A stretch of DNA of 64,000 bases, from positions 2,889,750 through 2,953,749 of the forward strand of contig NW_020194589.1 of the NCBI RefSeq assembly GCF_002865645.1. Reading direction: 5' to 3'. A program made the position numbers and the translations under genes. The first letter of the stretch is position 1. The number at the start of each line of letters is the position of its first letter. Below are positions 10,438 through 21,235 of this stretch, piece after piece. The notes beneath the pieces are model-generated. The model worked only from the letters and a program-made list of their open reading frames with translations. It was not told the DNA's origin and did not search any database. The DNA comes from Hyaloscypha bicolor E (taxonomy: Eukaryota > Ascomycota > Leotiomycetes > Helotiales > Hyaloscyphaceae).

Positions 10438-11212
10438 CTTGGAAAGCTATTAGAGAAGTCGCGGAAGTTGGCCAATGGAAGTTCAAAGCAACTTGGCCTA
10501 TCCAAGTGGATCTCGTTCTTATGTAGGGAAGAGTTGACTTATTTCTCTCCTCAGATTTTGGGTCATTGCGGAGTTTAGTGTTCAGGCCGAGACGGGGATG
10601 AGGAAAGTTCGCCCGTTGACCTTGGCAAATGTTGACGTGCTTATCTTATCTAATCTTAGCGCAGCACGAGCGCCTTTTGACGGCTTCTTATGCCCTCCCC
10701 CTCCCCCCCAATTCTTTCGGAGTTTAGACTTCCAACTTCCAACCTTCCACCCTGATGGTGAATATAATTGGCTTGCCGAGTGCCACTGCGCGGCCGTCCT
10801 GCAAATTATTGTTCTGCTTGAAGTTAGCATACGGCGTTTAGCAAAAGCTTCATCTTTTCCGACGATTGCTTTCTGGGAGGCTTACAGGTTCCTAGACTTC
10901 CTTGTTGAGCTTCACCGGGACTTGCCTATTGTGCTGGTACCTGAGAGGGAGTACTTATTTCCGGGATATGTTTTGCAGTTTGCCACCGCATTCTCGGAGG
11001 GAATGTTTACCCCTTTAAAAAGAACCGGGCACTTTTTGCAGGGGGCGCAAGCGGGTTGTCTGTGCGTGGCTGTGAAGCGAAATGCCGTCGTCCATGTTCG
11101 GCAGACTTTTCGGACATACCATTACTCGCTTTTCAAGATCGATGAGTACTTCTGTCTAAAGTCCCCCTTTTGAGTATGACTGGGCTTTCAGCGAGCTCTT
11201 GGCGAGTCTTGA
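10438..11212. promoter_or_regulatory. divergent intergenic region, cyclodeaminase-like gene and Zn2Cys6 regulator
   Basis: A 775-bp region between two divergent start codons, so it must hold both promoters. It contains a C/T-rich tract at 10687-10710. A 191-codon frame on the plus strand lacks domain similarity. Regulation of the neighbour by the adjacent transcription factor is possible but unsupported. Confidence 0.45.
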
Positions 11213-13080
11213 ATGGAAAGAATCATGGCAAATGTTCAGGGGTCGGGTCACTCGACAGCCTTGATGCCATTGCGGATGGCTGAAGAAAGTCAAGCAAAGC
11301 GTCCTCGTATGAGATCCAAAAAGCCGAAGGTTAGAACGGGGTGTAAAACATGGTTGGTCTCCATTTCTGATTCCTTGCTTCTCATCCCTCGTGTCTTAGC
11401 TAGTGGAAGATGTTCCACAGGACTCCACCTCAACTTTGAATTCTACCTTCCCAGTCACTTCTAAGTACTAACCCGCTTTCGATGTTTAGCAAGTGAGTAG
11501 TTTCTTACTGGCTTGGGACGCTGCCGGATGCTTGGTAGTTGTTGCTCATTCCATATGGCTGATGCTCTACAGAGTACGCCGAGTTAAGTGCGATGAGCGA
11601 AAGCCATTGTGTCTTAGATGCGACAAGTTTGGCGTACAGTGTGATGGCTATGAAGACTATTCATTGGCGCCAGTGTCAAGAGAACGCAAACCAGCTGCAT
11701 TGTTACCGAGCACCTCGGTGGGCCTCTCGATATACCGGCCTTCATCGACAACTGGATTTGAGACCCAGGAGGAATACCAATATTTTCTCCATTATCGAAA
11801 CCAAACAGTCATAGATCTCTCGGGGGCCATGCCGGAAGAAGTTTGGAGCCAAGTTATACCCCGTGCGAATGTTGGCCACATGGCGATACGCAATCTCACA
11901 CTCGCTGTCTCTGCCATGAACAAAGCCCGGAATTCCTCTTCGCCGGTACCACATTCCCAATTTGGTGTGCGTATCATCCTTTCTTATCGTACTGCTGGTG
12001 CTCAATATGAACAATCGCTGCCAGGTACATGTACTGTACCAGGGCCCCTTTGAACAACCCCCCCCCCCAGTATTCAGTCTGACATCCTACGAAACGTCCA
12101 CTGACTGAGGTGTTTTATAGGCGGCCAAGTACGGTAAGGCTCTCAGAGGGATTCGGGAGCTTCTTGCTTCTCGCAGCGACCTAGAAGCCGTCCGCATCTC
12201 TCTCATAGCCTCTTTGCTCATCTTCTGCTTCGAGAATCTGCAAGGAGAAACCGAATTAGCTATTAAACACATTAAAACCGCGTTGAACTTCATGCGAACG
12301 CATCTCACCTCCAGCGTCCGTTACGATCCAAAGCGGCATTCGGTTTCTTCGGTCTTCGGCCTTGAAGATGAGGTGTCAATACTCCTCGCGCGTATCGACA
12401 GCATGTTTGTAGTAACAGATTTCATGGCGGGCAAACGTCTAGTTCAGATAAAATTCATCGAGGGAAATATCAACATGCCTAGAGCGTTCAGAAATATCCA
12501 ACAAGTAAGAAACTACATGCAAGAATGGCAATATAGAGGTTATCCGTACCTTCAGCGTCTCCGAGATATATATGCGGGAAAGGACGAATCGATCAATCCG
12601 CTTCCACCAGGACCCCCAGGTTATTTCGAGAAGACGATGAAATACGCGCAACAATGGTTCGACCTTTGCAAACCACTGTTGTCGAAGGAAGATCCCAGAT
12701 CTCACGACTGGCTCCGGTATGCCATTCTGCACACGTATGGCCTAACATCCGTCCTCGTTGTCAAACGAGCATACTTGGGAAATGGCTCTGACACACCTGG
12801 TCTCTTCGAACCCGAATCCCTAGCGATGATACAATTTTGCTCTCGCATCGTCCAGAATCCATATTACAGGAAAACATTCGCATTTGATATCGGTCCGATT
12901 GAAGGCCTGTTTGTAGTTTGTGTGACGTGTCAGAAGAAGGAGATTTGCGAAGAGGCTCTGAGGATCTTGAAATTGATGAAAGGAAGGACTGAGATGCTTG
13001 CCGATGCGGGTATATATGCTACGAGGTGCGGGGGGATACTGAAGATGAGGTTTCCAGCTGGTGGGGAGAAGAATGTATAA
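11213..13080 (+). CDS. Zn2Cys6 transcription factor
   Basis: Exons 11213-11352, 11490-11492, 11573-11966 and 12121-13080 give 498 residues. The zinc cluster reads Cys44, Cys47, Cys54, Cys61, Cys64, Cys71, the exact CX2CX6CX6CX2CX6C spacing (RTGCKTCKVRRVKCDE, then PLCLRCDKFGVQC). This depends on a 3-nt microexon that completes the Cys47 codon and starts the Lys48 codon. The rest is a helical C-terminal region typical of fungal regulators, containing ASLLIFCFENLQGE. The last intron (154 bp) contains a run of C. The target genes are unknown; the divergent ornithine-cyclodeaminase-like gene is one candidate by position only. Confidence 0.85.
11490..11492 (+). other. 3-nt microexon (CAA) in the zinc-cluster codons
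   Basis: An upstream TACTAAC branch site at 11466-11472 and a TTTAG acceptor end at 11489. A GTGAGT donor starts at 11493. The three bases between them restore the reading frame and the sixth zinc ligand set. The alternatives I tried (reading through, or one longer intron to the acceptors ending 11572 or 11574) give an early stop. Confidence 0.75.
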
Positions 13081-14014
13081 ATGACTGGTGTAAAACGTGT
13101 ATTGCAATGAGATTTTGAATGAATTGAAGGGGATGGAACAACGAGGCCGCCAAAGTGGAGTTTGGAGTCCGGAGTTTTTATACCCAACCATGCCATGACA
13201 GCAATGTCCAAAAGTGGTAGACCTGGACGAATTCAGTGAGGAGTCCTCTCCCGCACCGCACATTCTGGGCAACACCGTCTCCCGGATTTCGTCGAACCAA
13301 ACCTGTGGAGAAAGCAAGTGTCTGTGATTCACTCCTCAGTGAACGTCGAATTACCCCCGAAGGCAACCCGTACCACCTAGAGTAAAGTCCATCGACTAAG
13401 AATCTCGACTATCAGTACTAAAAAAAATTCACGACAAGCTTCGTTACGTCGAGCCTATAATGGCTGGAAAACTCTCGGCCCAACTATAAACCCGATTTTG
13501 TTATTTGATTATTTGAGGGGCTTATTAGTTTAGTCAGAAACTGTAAGCGTGACCCTTCTTCTATTGTTCGTTCGGCCAGGCTTGGCAATTATACCTAATT
13601 TCGGGTATTGATCCGTATTGATACCAGAATCGTAAGGTTCAATCCTAGTTCTATCAATTTTAAGCGAGAGTCGTGGACCCCCCTGTCTAACCCCTTTAAT
13701 TACGATTCTTAATAGTTTTACTAACTCTGATTAAATTCTTATTTAAACTCGCATAATATTATTAAAGTAAGATTATTTATTTAAAAGAGCTATTTTTATA
13801 TTTAATTGAAAGTAAATTCTCAGCGGCACATTTCCCAAGGACAAGTTAGTCTGTTGCTCGTTGAAAGGTGTTTACAATGAACACAAGTTGTTCGAATGAC
13901 ATGGAAAGATTCTTCGATGCTCCTCGCCCCAGCAAAACATCTCATACAGAACAAATTTTTTTTTTAATTAAGTTATGAAGAGCATTAGGAGTAGATATCT
14001 AAATACTCAAGTAC
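13081..14014. other. intergenic with AT-rich island
   Basis: From about 13490 to 13830 the sequence becomes strongly AT-rich, with TTAATTA-type runs and no open frame, unlike the surrounding genes. It looks like a decayed, possibly RIP-mutated repeat, though no terminal repeats could be identified. The flanks are 3' regions of the two neighbouring genes. Confidence 0.4.
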
Positions 14015-15237
14015 TCAGTCCAAATAACTCAAATCCACCCACCACTCATCCCGATACGCCGCTCCAAGAATACTCTCAATTCTAACGGGTGCATCCAACT
14101 GCTCACTAAAACTCGCCCTCGGCCCCTCATTTAACACACTTCCTGGCCCATAATTCCCATATTCCGCAAACGTCACATTCCCAATGTTCGTCGCGCCTCC
14201 AACAGACGTGCTCCAGACTCTCCATCCCGCAGGCGCTATCACATCACTCAGGGACGTATTCTGGAACACGACGCGCGCGAAAGAGTCCCATGGCCGCCCG
14301 AGGAAGTTGGTGCCGGCAGGGATGGTGTCGTTGATTCCCGCAACGGTAGAGTTGTTGATTACGTACCAGGAGGGATTGGCTGCTGATGAACGACCGGAGG
14401 CTGTTATGCACCCGGCGGCGATGGTGCGGATGTCGATTTTGTCGAACCAAGCTGTTGCGGTTTGTCCAAAGATGAAGTCGATTGCTCCAACTATGAGGCT
14501 CTTTGCGTAGAGTTGGTTGCCGGTGTTGGCGAGGAGTGTGTCTTGGTAACCCCATAGTTGAACCCCATAATACCCTTGATTTGTGGTATGGGCTGAAACA
14601 GCAAGATTTTGTCCGTTTTTGTTCACGTGTCCGAAAGTGTTGGCTATATTTAGGTTGTAGAACTTTGTGTTCGGGTTCCACTGTCTGACCGTGGCGGTCT
14701 CGTCATCGCTGCTAACGTTGAGGAGGGCAAGATTGAAGGTTATGGTTGCAGTGTTGGCTTCATAAGAGCGAGAGTCGGGAGTCCAGCCTTGAACGGTGAG
14801 GTTTGATATTAGAGGTGGAATGTACACTTGCTCGACGTACGTTCCGGGGTAGATGAAGAGCACTTGTGGGTTGGTTGTCGTTAGAGATAGGGCATTGACT
14901 CCTCCTTGAACGGTTGGAAACGATCCTGGTGTGAATGGAGACGTCCCATCGACTATGATTGCTCCAGATGGAGCGGTGGTTTTCACCCACGGAGGAGCTG
15001 AGGAAGCCGTTGAGGATACAACACTGGATGAGCTCGATGAAGAACTTGGGGCCGCAACTGCAGACGAGCCGATCATTGCCCTCTAGACATCAGTATCAGC
15101 CTTTCCTCTCCCCCAGTGCTTAAAATTTAGTCAGAAAAACATACCAAGCAATTATCATGACTGCAAGCTCTCCTCTCCAACTGTGGAGCCGCCCACACTC
15201 CACCTACTAAAACAGCAAAGAAGACCACGAACCGCAT
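14015..15237 (-). CDS. secreted pectin methylesterase (CE8)
   Basis: Exons 15237-15145 and 15082-14015 give 386 residues with a 62-bp intron. It de-esterifies methylated pectin in plant cell walls. A signal peptide (MRFVVFFAVLVGGVWA) is followed by CSHDNCLRAMIGS, a short cysteine module common in secreted ascomycete proteins, then a Ser-rich linker. Catalytic-fold motifs are GTYVEQVYIP, YYGVQLWGYQDTLLAN (proton-donor Asp), GAIDFIFGQTATAWF (nucleophile Asp) and NFLGRPW (Arg). The enzyme appears intact. It fits a plant-associated or saprotrophic lifestyle. Confidence 0.93.
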
Positions 15238-15856
15238 AATTGTTCCTTTCCCAAAAGAGATGCTATCCGGGTTGCAGAGCAAAGAAGCCATGCAAACAGC
15301 GCAGCTGCTTCATATCGTTTTTCAACAACCCTCAGATTACAAACGTGCACCTTTATTTCGGACGAAATATTCTCTGGTAAATTACCTTGCGCAGCCCTTC
15401 ACTTGCAAGGTTGAATTGGACGAAAAATCAATTTAGGACATGAAGATAATTTTTCCGGTGGTGGAGTTGCGTTTCAATTTGATGGGCATTCGACTAGGAA
15501 AAGAAGTTTTAAGGCACGGTTACGGAGGAAGCTTGGATGTTAATCGAACTATCGATTTTGGGAAACGGGACGTTGAACTTTAGATGGCGAATGATAATTC
15601 CTCCAATGGAAGAGTTTATGTTCCTGAAACCCGTGTGCGGGGGTAAGCTGGGGTAATAGTGTACGAAGTAAGATTTTCCGCAGGGTCCAGCGGCCGATCT
15701 GCGGTAATTAGATAGTCCTCGGGTCCACGAATTTCGGCATCAGTTCTGGGTCTATGTTGAGTTGTTGGTGTTGACCGTAGTTCATGGACTAGTTTGAAGC
15801 GCGGAAGAGAGCATACTTTTAGGGAAATGGGTCTGTGGTGTGTTGATACGTAATCA
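15238..15856. other. intergenic, pectinesterase promoter
   Basis: A 619-bp gap between the pectinesterase start and the 3' end of the OB-fold-like gene. No open frame with domain similarity and no repeat was seen. Confidence 0.45.
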
Positions 15857-16993
15857 CTATTGCGTATCCGGAGGCAAGACCTCCTTGAGTACTTCGGCTG
15901 GGCCGTTTCCCTTCTGCTGTCCAGCACCAAGACCAACGAACCTCAGCACCCATTCTCTCACCCTTCTTGTCTTCTCCACTTGAGGCGGCGCAGGATCCCC
16001 CATAGTAAGATCGGCTGCACTGTAGCACCCTCCAACATCACTCTTATCCACGCGGGTTCTGTACAGAAGATGAACCTTCGTCATGTCCTTTCTCAAGCTC
16101 TGCCCATATACATTCCCTCGAAAGCTGCTCAGAGCTACATTTCGCATCAAAACCACATCTCGTGGTCTCAGTCCCGAAAGGATACTTCTCATATCTCCTT
16201 GAGCGGCCTGCGATGACGGCAGCCAGAAATTTACTCCAAATCCAGACCTCGTTTCATCACCAACAAGAACTTCGATGAGCTCAACAGCCGCCCCTCGTCT
16301 CGTCTTTATGGCTCGCGGTTCTGGTATAGAAATAATCCCAACAATAAGATTAACGGTCATGGTCTGCGGATGGATCGAATCGAGATACGCTGCAATCGGA
16401 AGATCGCTCAAATTGCTCAAATGCCCCGCCACTGGGGCTTCCTTCGCAGCCCCAAATGGTCGCAACCGGGAATCAAAAGAATCAGACGACAGTTCGTCAC
16501 TCGTGAATGATGTCCCTACATCTGAAGCTGGCGCAATTTGTGAGGATTGGATATCCTCGTGTCTGGCATATGACTCCTCGTAGAACTGGGAGAGAAGCTC
16601 CTCGGCTGAAGCGTGGCTTGAGGGATGGCTTTCTGGAGGTGCTTGGGAGAATTCTTCAATGAAGGAGTTGATTTGAGATGCAACGAAGAATGAGGCACCT
16701 TGGGCGCTATTCTGTTGGGAGAGGCCGGTGTAGAGGTGGTGCCGGTCAAAGCTTTGGGTAAGACCTGTGGCGAGGTGCTGTCGCTCAAGGGGAAGGGATC
16801 TCCATGCTGGAGGAGCAATTGAGGCTGAAGTCAGGGCGGGAGTAATTGGGACGGTCTCCTCATTCGCCTGGCGGGCATGAAGGCCGGCAAACCGAGCGAT
16901 GGGGTCGCTGAAGTCGTTGAGGAGACCTGACTCTTCCCAATCGAGGGAGCTGGCTTCTGGAGCACCGACAAGCACCAAAAGCTTGGGAGCCAT
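15857..16993 (-). CDS. conserved fungal protein with probable OB-fold domain
   Basis: One exon of 378 residues, started at MAPKLLVLVGAPEASS; the frame extends four codons upstream without an ATG. The first half is low-complexity and acidic. Residues about 205-330 form a compact beta-rich region: TMTVNLIVGIISIPEPRAIK, VELIEVLVGDETRSGFGVNF, LRPRDVVLMRNVALSSFRG and VYGQSLRKDMTKVHLLYR. The alternation of strands and the GDETRSGFGV turn look like an OB fold of the kind found in single-stranded DNA-binding proteins. This is pattern judgement only; function is unknown. Confidence 0.6.
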   Translation of the reverse strand: MAPKLLVLVGAPEASSLDWEESGLLNDFSDPIARFAGLHARQANEETVPITPALTSASIAPPAWRSLPLERQHLATGLTQSFDRHHLYTGLSQQNSAQGASFFVASQINSFIEEFSQAPPESHPSSHASAEELLSQFYEESYARHEDIQSSQIAPASDVGTSFTSDELSSDSFDSRLRPFGAAKEAPVAGHLSNLSDLPIAAYLDSIHPQTMTVNLIVGIISIPEPRAIKTRRGAAVELIEVLVGDETRSGFGVNFWLPSSQAAQGDMRSILSGLRPRDVVLMRNVALSSFRGNVYGQSLRKDMTKVHLLYRTRVDKSDVGGCYSAADLTMGDPAPPQVEKTRRVREWVLRFVGLGAGQQKGNGPAEVLKEVLPPDTQ

Positions 16994-17821
16994 CTTCTCT
17001 TTCAACCAGGGTCGAGATGGCGAGTAAGCATCTTCTGTGATCGGGAGTCGCGACGTCAGTCAATCGCTGTGTTGAGTTGAAGAGATGCTGAAGGTTGCCT
17101 GAAGTTTGGCGTCGTGAGAGGTTGCGCGGCCAACAAACTTTGGTGTTGGTGGCGCTGAATACAGGGTTTGTCGCTAATCTTCAGGCACCATTGCCCCTGA
17201 ACACCGAGAAGTAAACATACCCCTTTTGGCGAAAACACGAAAAAAATAGCTAAACCTCGCATTCTCAATTAGACATCGAGGATATGTGTTACTTGCCTTG
17301 TAGCGTACCACTCGAGCATTCAGAGTTTCGAGCTTTACCTGTATACTTGTGACGAAGAAGAGCAAAGAAAAAAAAATAAGGGAAAAAAAGGGATTCCGTT
17401 CCTGAGAGCAAAATAGCAAAACTCTGCTACCAACCCCGGACGGTTGGTGGCGGAGAAACCAGACGAACTGAGTTTTTTATTTGGCCTCGGCGGGAGAGGG
17501 CTTTCGAGTTGCTTGGCGTGGGATCTGGGACTCTTAACCGTTCCAACATAGTTGTTAGGTTAAGGTCTCTTGCGAGTCGTCTTACATCGGCGCCGTTTGC
17601 TGATGGCCGAAAAAAGCTTATTTTCATACATGAAGGTGAATGGAAAAGATGCCGGCCCGTGAAGCGAGATAGGGGTGCGATTTCGGAATCAAGAGGCCAT
17701 GATAAAAGGCACTGTCCGCGTACAATCACTTATTGGAAGACTTGAGTGAGTGCATGCTATCATTGTGTTCAAAAGGGCTCAATCAGACCTGGCTAGTTTT
17801 GCTCGAGCGGTGAAATTTGCT
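16994..17821. other. intergenic, nothing recognised
   Basis: An 828-bp gap between two minus-strand genes. The frames at 17427-17745 overlap on both strands and carry no domain. I see no RNA gene, repeat or transposon end. Confidence 0.45.
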
Positions 17822-18938
17822 TCATCTCCCAGACTGCCACCTACGAGCTTTCCCGTATTTGGTCGTCTTAGCATCGAAGTCCCGCCTCACGAACGGCCAA
17901 ACTATGAGGGCAAGGAGAGCCAGCAAAATATCCAGAAGTACATAATCGCGAGGACTCGGACCACGCATATTATTCAACAATAACGCACCTTCAAGATCCA
18001 CCGTAATAAAGAAATCTCCTCTTTGCACCCCCTTCAAGATCTTCTTCGCAACAGATTGTGCAGACTCTGTCTTTTGAATCAGCTGGTCTTCCGGCATGTC
18101 ACTCCCCTCCAGCATCTTGGTCAGTTCGGGTTTGTTAGCTGCCTCTGCTAGAAAAGACTCCGATATGAAGCAGCCGGGATATGCACAATGAACCTGATAC
18201 GCATCCTTCTCTCCATACAGGAGCAGTTCTTGCCGGAGTGTGTCGGCAAATGCGCGGATTGCAACTTTTGTTGGGGTGTATGCGATGTATCCTGGAATGC
18301 TGACAAAAGCTGCGTTCGAGGAGACAAAGGTAATATGGCGAGTGTGAGTCGTTGGTGCTGTACTAATCCATCGCTTCAGAATGACTTGGGTGATGAAAAT
18401 GGCAGCGTAGTAATTGACCTCCAAACATGAGACCAGCCCTTCTGGCTTCAGATCTGCGAGGAAGCCTATCTGTTCTGGGCTCGTTCCTCCTGCTACGCAG
18501 AAGAGATGATCTGGATGAAAGCCGTATGTGTCTACGGCAGCTCTTATGGCAACTGTACACTTCACAATGTCAGCTCAAATCCCAGTCACCGAATTCAAGA
18601 CCGATTCTTACCTCGGCTGATTTTGTGAGATCTACACATTGATAAACGATAGTTTGTGTTGCTTCTTGCCGAGCTGCCAGCATTTCTTTCTGAGCTTTCT
18701 CTAACCCTTCCTGCCCTCTCGCTAGAAGTAGGATATGAGTCCCTGCTAGGTTAGCTGATGATCCAGAAAGGGAGAAGTACTGCCAAGTACCTTTTGCCGC
18801 AAGCTCAAGGCCCAGAGCCTTTCCTAAACCTCGAGAAGCTCCAGCAATAACGACATACTGACTGAGGTATCAGGAATGGAACTCGGGTGCGGAGCGACAT
18901 TGACAACATACCTTGCCTTTTACATCGAAATTGGCCAT
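17822..18938 (-). CDS. TSC10: 3-ketodihydrosphingosine reductase
   Basis: Exons 18938-18912, 18857-18791, 18742-18612 and 18559-17822 join to 320 residues, the size of yeast Tsc10. It reduces 3-ketodihydrosphingosine to dihydrosphingosine with NADPH in the ER, the second step of sphingolipid synthesis. The SDR cofactor loop AGASRGLGKALG follows the first intron. The motif LFCVAGGTSPEQIGF, FVSSNAAF and the YTPTK catalytic pair are present. The C-terminus has a hydrophobic segment (LLDILLALLALIVWPFV) ending in a basic tail, as expected for an ER-anchored enzyme. The introns are 48-54 bp. The first exon codes for only nine residues. Confidence 0.92.
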
Positions 18939-19800
18939 GATCAAACAGCGCCAGCTCTGCTAGTTTGAAGAGTACCTCTGTGGTGCGAATTCAAAATCAG
19001 ATCAACAACTTTGAAGCACTTAGGAGAGGTGGAGCCTCAGTTCGAATCGTATTTGAAGCGGATTGACATGTGATTGAGAGGCCAAATACGATTAAACACT
19101 GAAGCACTCAATATTCTAAAAGGAACTTTTGGCTTACGACCTTCGAAAGCGTATTTTGCTGTAACACTTGTTGCAATGATGTCCTTTTAAGGTGTGAAGA
19201 TGCAGAAGGGCGTCCGTCAGAGTTCCACCGTCTCCGTGTGGAGAACTTCGTAAACCCCTGCAAGCCCAGCCAAAGCCCGCATTCTCAAACATACTGATAT
19301 GGAATGGCTTCTGCGCATATGTCAGCACTGCCTCCCACCCCTTGAAAATTCTTCGAAAGAGGGTTTCTTTCTTCAGCAATACCACCATCTGCTTTCAAAA
19401 CAACATCATCTCGACATCGTCCTTGAAGTCATACGACTTCAAAGATAAACATGATCTCTCTAACTCAACAAACTAGTCACATTCCTTGGCACTATAGACC
19501 CTCACTAGCCACGCCGCGCAGGATAAATCCAAAACTCCTGAAAAGTCATACGACTCGGCCACATCCGAATCGAATGCTCGCCTCTCACTCATGGAGCAAG
19601 CGAGCAGGAATTAGAGGGGTATAAGTTCGTTTCTTTCTCTGTCAGATCTGGAATTGGCTTTCCACAGATTCTTCTTATATTTCTCCACTCCTCTCCATAT
19701 TCTCTTCCTCGAGCAAGAACTCGCGTACTTGATTTTGCTGCCTCAGCTGTCCACGCTTCACTGTCCACCCTCCTTGAAGCATATCCCACCAAATATCAAA
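18939..19800. promoter_or_regulatory. divergent intergenic region, TSC10 and SDR
   Basis: An 862-bp gap between divergent genes. It holds a palindrome TTGAAGTC-ATAC-GACTTCAA at 19423-19442, with the same core AGTCATACGACT repeated at 19544-19555, about 250-370 bp before the SDR start. The CT-rich stretch 19630-19790 next to the SDR is typical core promoter or leader. No gene is seen. Confidence 0.45.
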
Positions 19801-21138
19801 ATGCCATTCTCCTACCACAACCCCGCTCAGGCTCTCGAATCGCGCCGTACCATCGACGGCACCGGCTTCGGGAAAGTAGCCATTATCACCGGCTGCTCCT
19901 CTGGCGTCGGTCTCGCCACTACCCAACTCTTCCTCTCCCACCAATTCGAGGTCCTCGGTGTCGACATCGCGGAAATCGACTACGAGAAGATCGATCCTAG
20001 GGATCAGGAGAGATTGCATTTCCATCGGGGCGATTTGGCGAAGGAAGGGGAGTGTGATGAGGTTGTAAGGATATGTGTTGCGAAGTTTGGGTGAGTGGCA
20101 CTTTATCATGTGACTTTTCTTGATTCTCAGATTGCTGCTGGACAGCGATTGTTTTCATGTGCAGATGACGAGGAAGTTTGCCAATTGTGTTATGAAGCAT
20201 TCTGTTTCGATGTCAAGTAACGTAAACCAACAAAGTGGCTATATCTCCATGCACTACAATTTTAGCATTCAGAAGGAGGACTGGACATATTCTCGGTTAT
20301 TCAGGGGGCATTTTCTCCTAATTTTGGACCATCATCTTGGGATGGATGTCATATTCCCTTCCACATCTTTCGTGGGCTATATTTCTCAGCAACGGAGGGC
20401 TTTCCTTCTCAGTATCACATCAAGTACAACATCTGACTCTCAAACAGACACAAAATCGACGTCCTAGCAAACGTAGCCGGAATAATGGACGCCTACGAAG
20501 CGGCCGACAAAATCACAGATTACGAATGGGAGCGCATTCTAACCACAAACCTCACCGTTCCAACCCGCATGATCCGCGCCGTGCTCCCATTCATGAAAGC
20601 CAAGCAGTACGGGAGCATCATCAATGTGGCGAGTAAGGCGGCAGTCAGTGGTGCGGCGGCTGGTGTGGCGTACACGACGAGTAAGCATGGGCTGGTCAGT
20701 GATTTCAAGTTTTGCGGGAGAAGGAAAAGGCTGATGAGCTACAGCTTGGTGTGACGAAGCATACGGCGTGGAGGTTTCATGAGGAGGGGATTAGATGTAA
20801 TGCTGTGTTGCCTGGGTGTAAGTGGCTCACTCTCCTGTTCCCCCCCCCCCTACCAACCAACAACAATGTAGCAATCGACACCAACATCTTCTCATCCGTC
20901 GGCAAGGAGCATTTCGATGAGGATACTTTCTCCAGACTTCAGTAAGTTGATCTTATTCTTTGGGATGCTGGGGTACTGATTTGACAGACCAATTTGGGAA
21001 TTGCATAACCCAGCTGGTCAGAAACCGCAGACTACGGCAGGGGAAGTTGCGAGTGTGATCCTGTTCCTGGCTAGCGATCAGGCCAGAGGGATAAATGGCG
21101 TCTCGCTGCCGATTGACAGGGCTTGGGGAGTTATTTAA
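19801..21138 (+). CDS. short-chain dehydrogenase/reductase
   Basis: Exons 19801-20090, 20448-20694, 20745-20817, 20872-20941 and 20988-21138 give 276 residues. The NAD(P) loop is IITGCSSGVGLA, the structural motif NVAGIMD stands for NNAG, and SIINVASKAA supplies the catalytic Ser. GVAYTTSKHG supplies Tyr and Lys, and NAVLPGSIDTN is the PG motif. A classical SDR; the substrate is unknown. The first intron is 357 bp, long for this locus; the others are 46-54 bp. Confidence 0.9.
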
Positions 21139-21235
21139 AGCGTAGCTGTTCGAAGCGTTAGGGGGCAATGTCGAGCGGTCTTAGCGTATACGTATCTCAT
21201 TTTTATCTTTGATTTTCATTTCCGGATAGGATTAT

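Noticed and set aside
10598..11173. 191-codon frame in the divergent promoter region
   Set aside because: No recognisable domain, and it occupies the space needed for two promoters. It could be reopened if transcripts cover it.
13560..13670. tRNA-like T-arm (GGTTCAATCC)
   Set aside because: The upstream sequence cannot form acceptor, D and anticodon arms at tRNA spacing.
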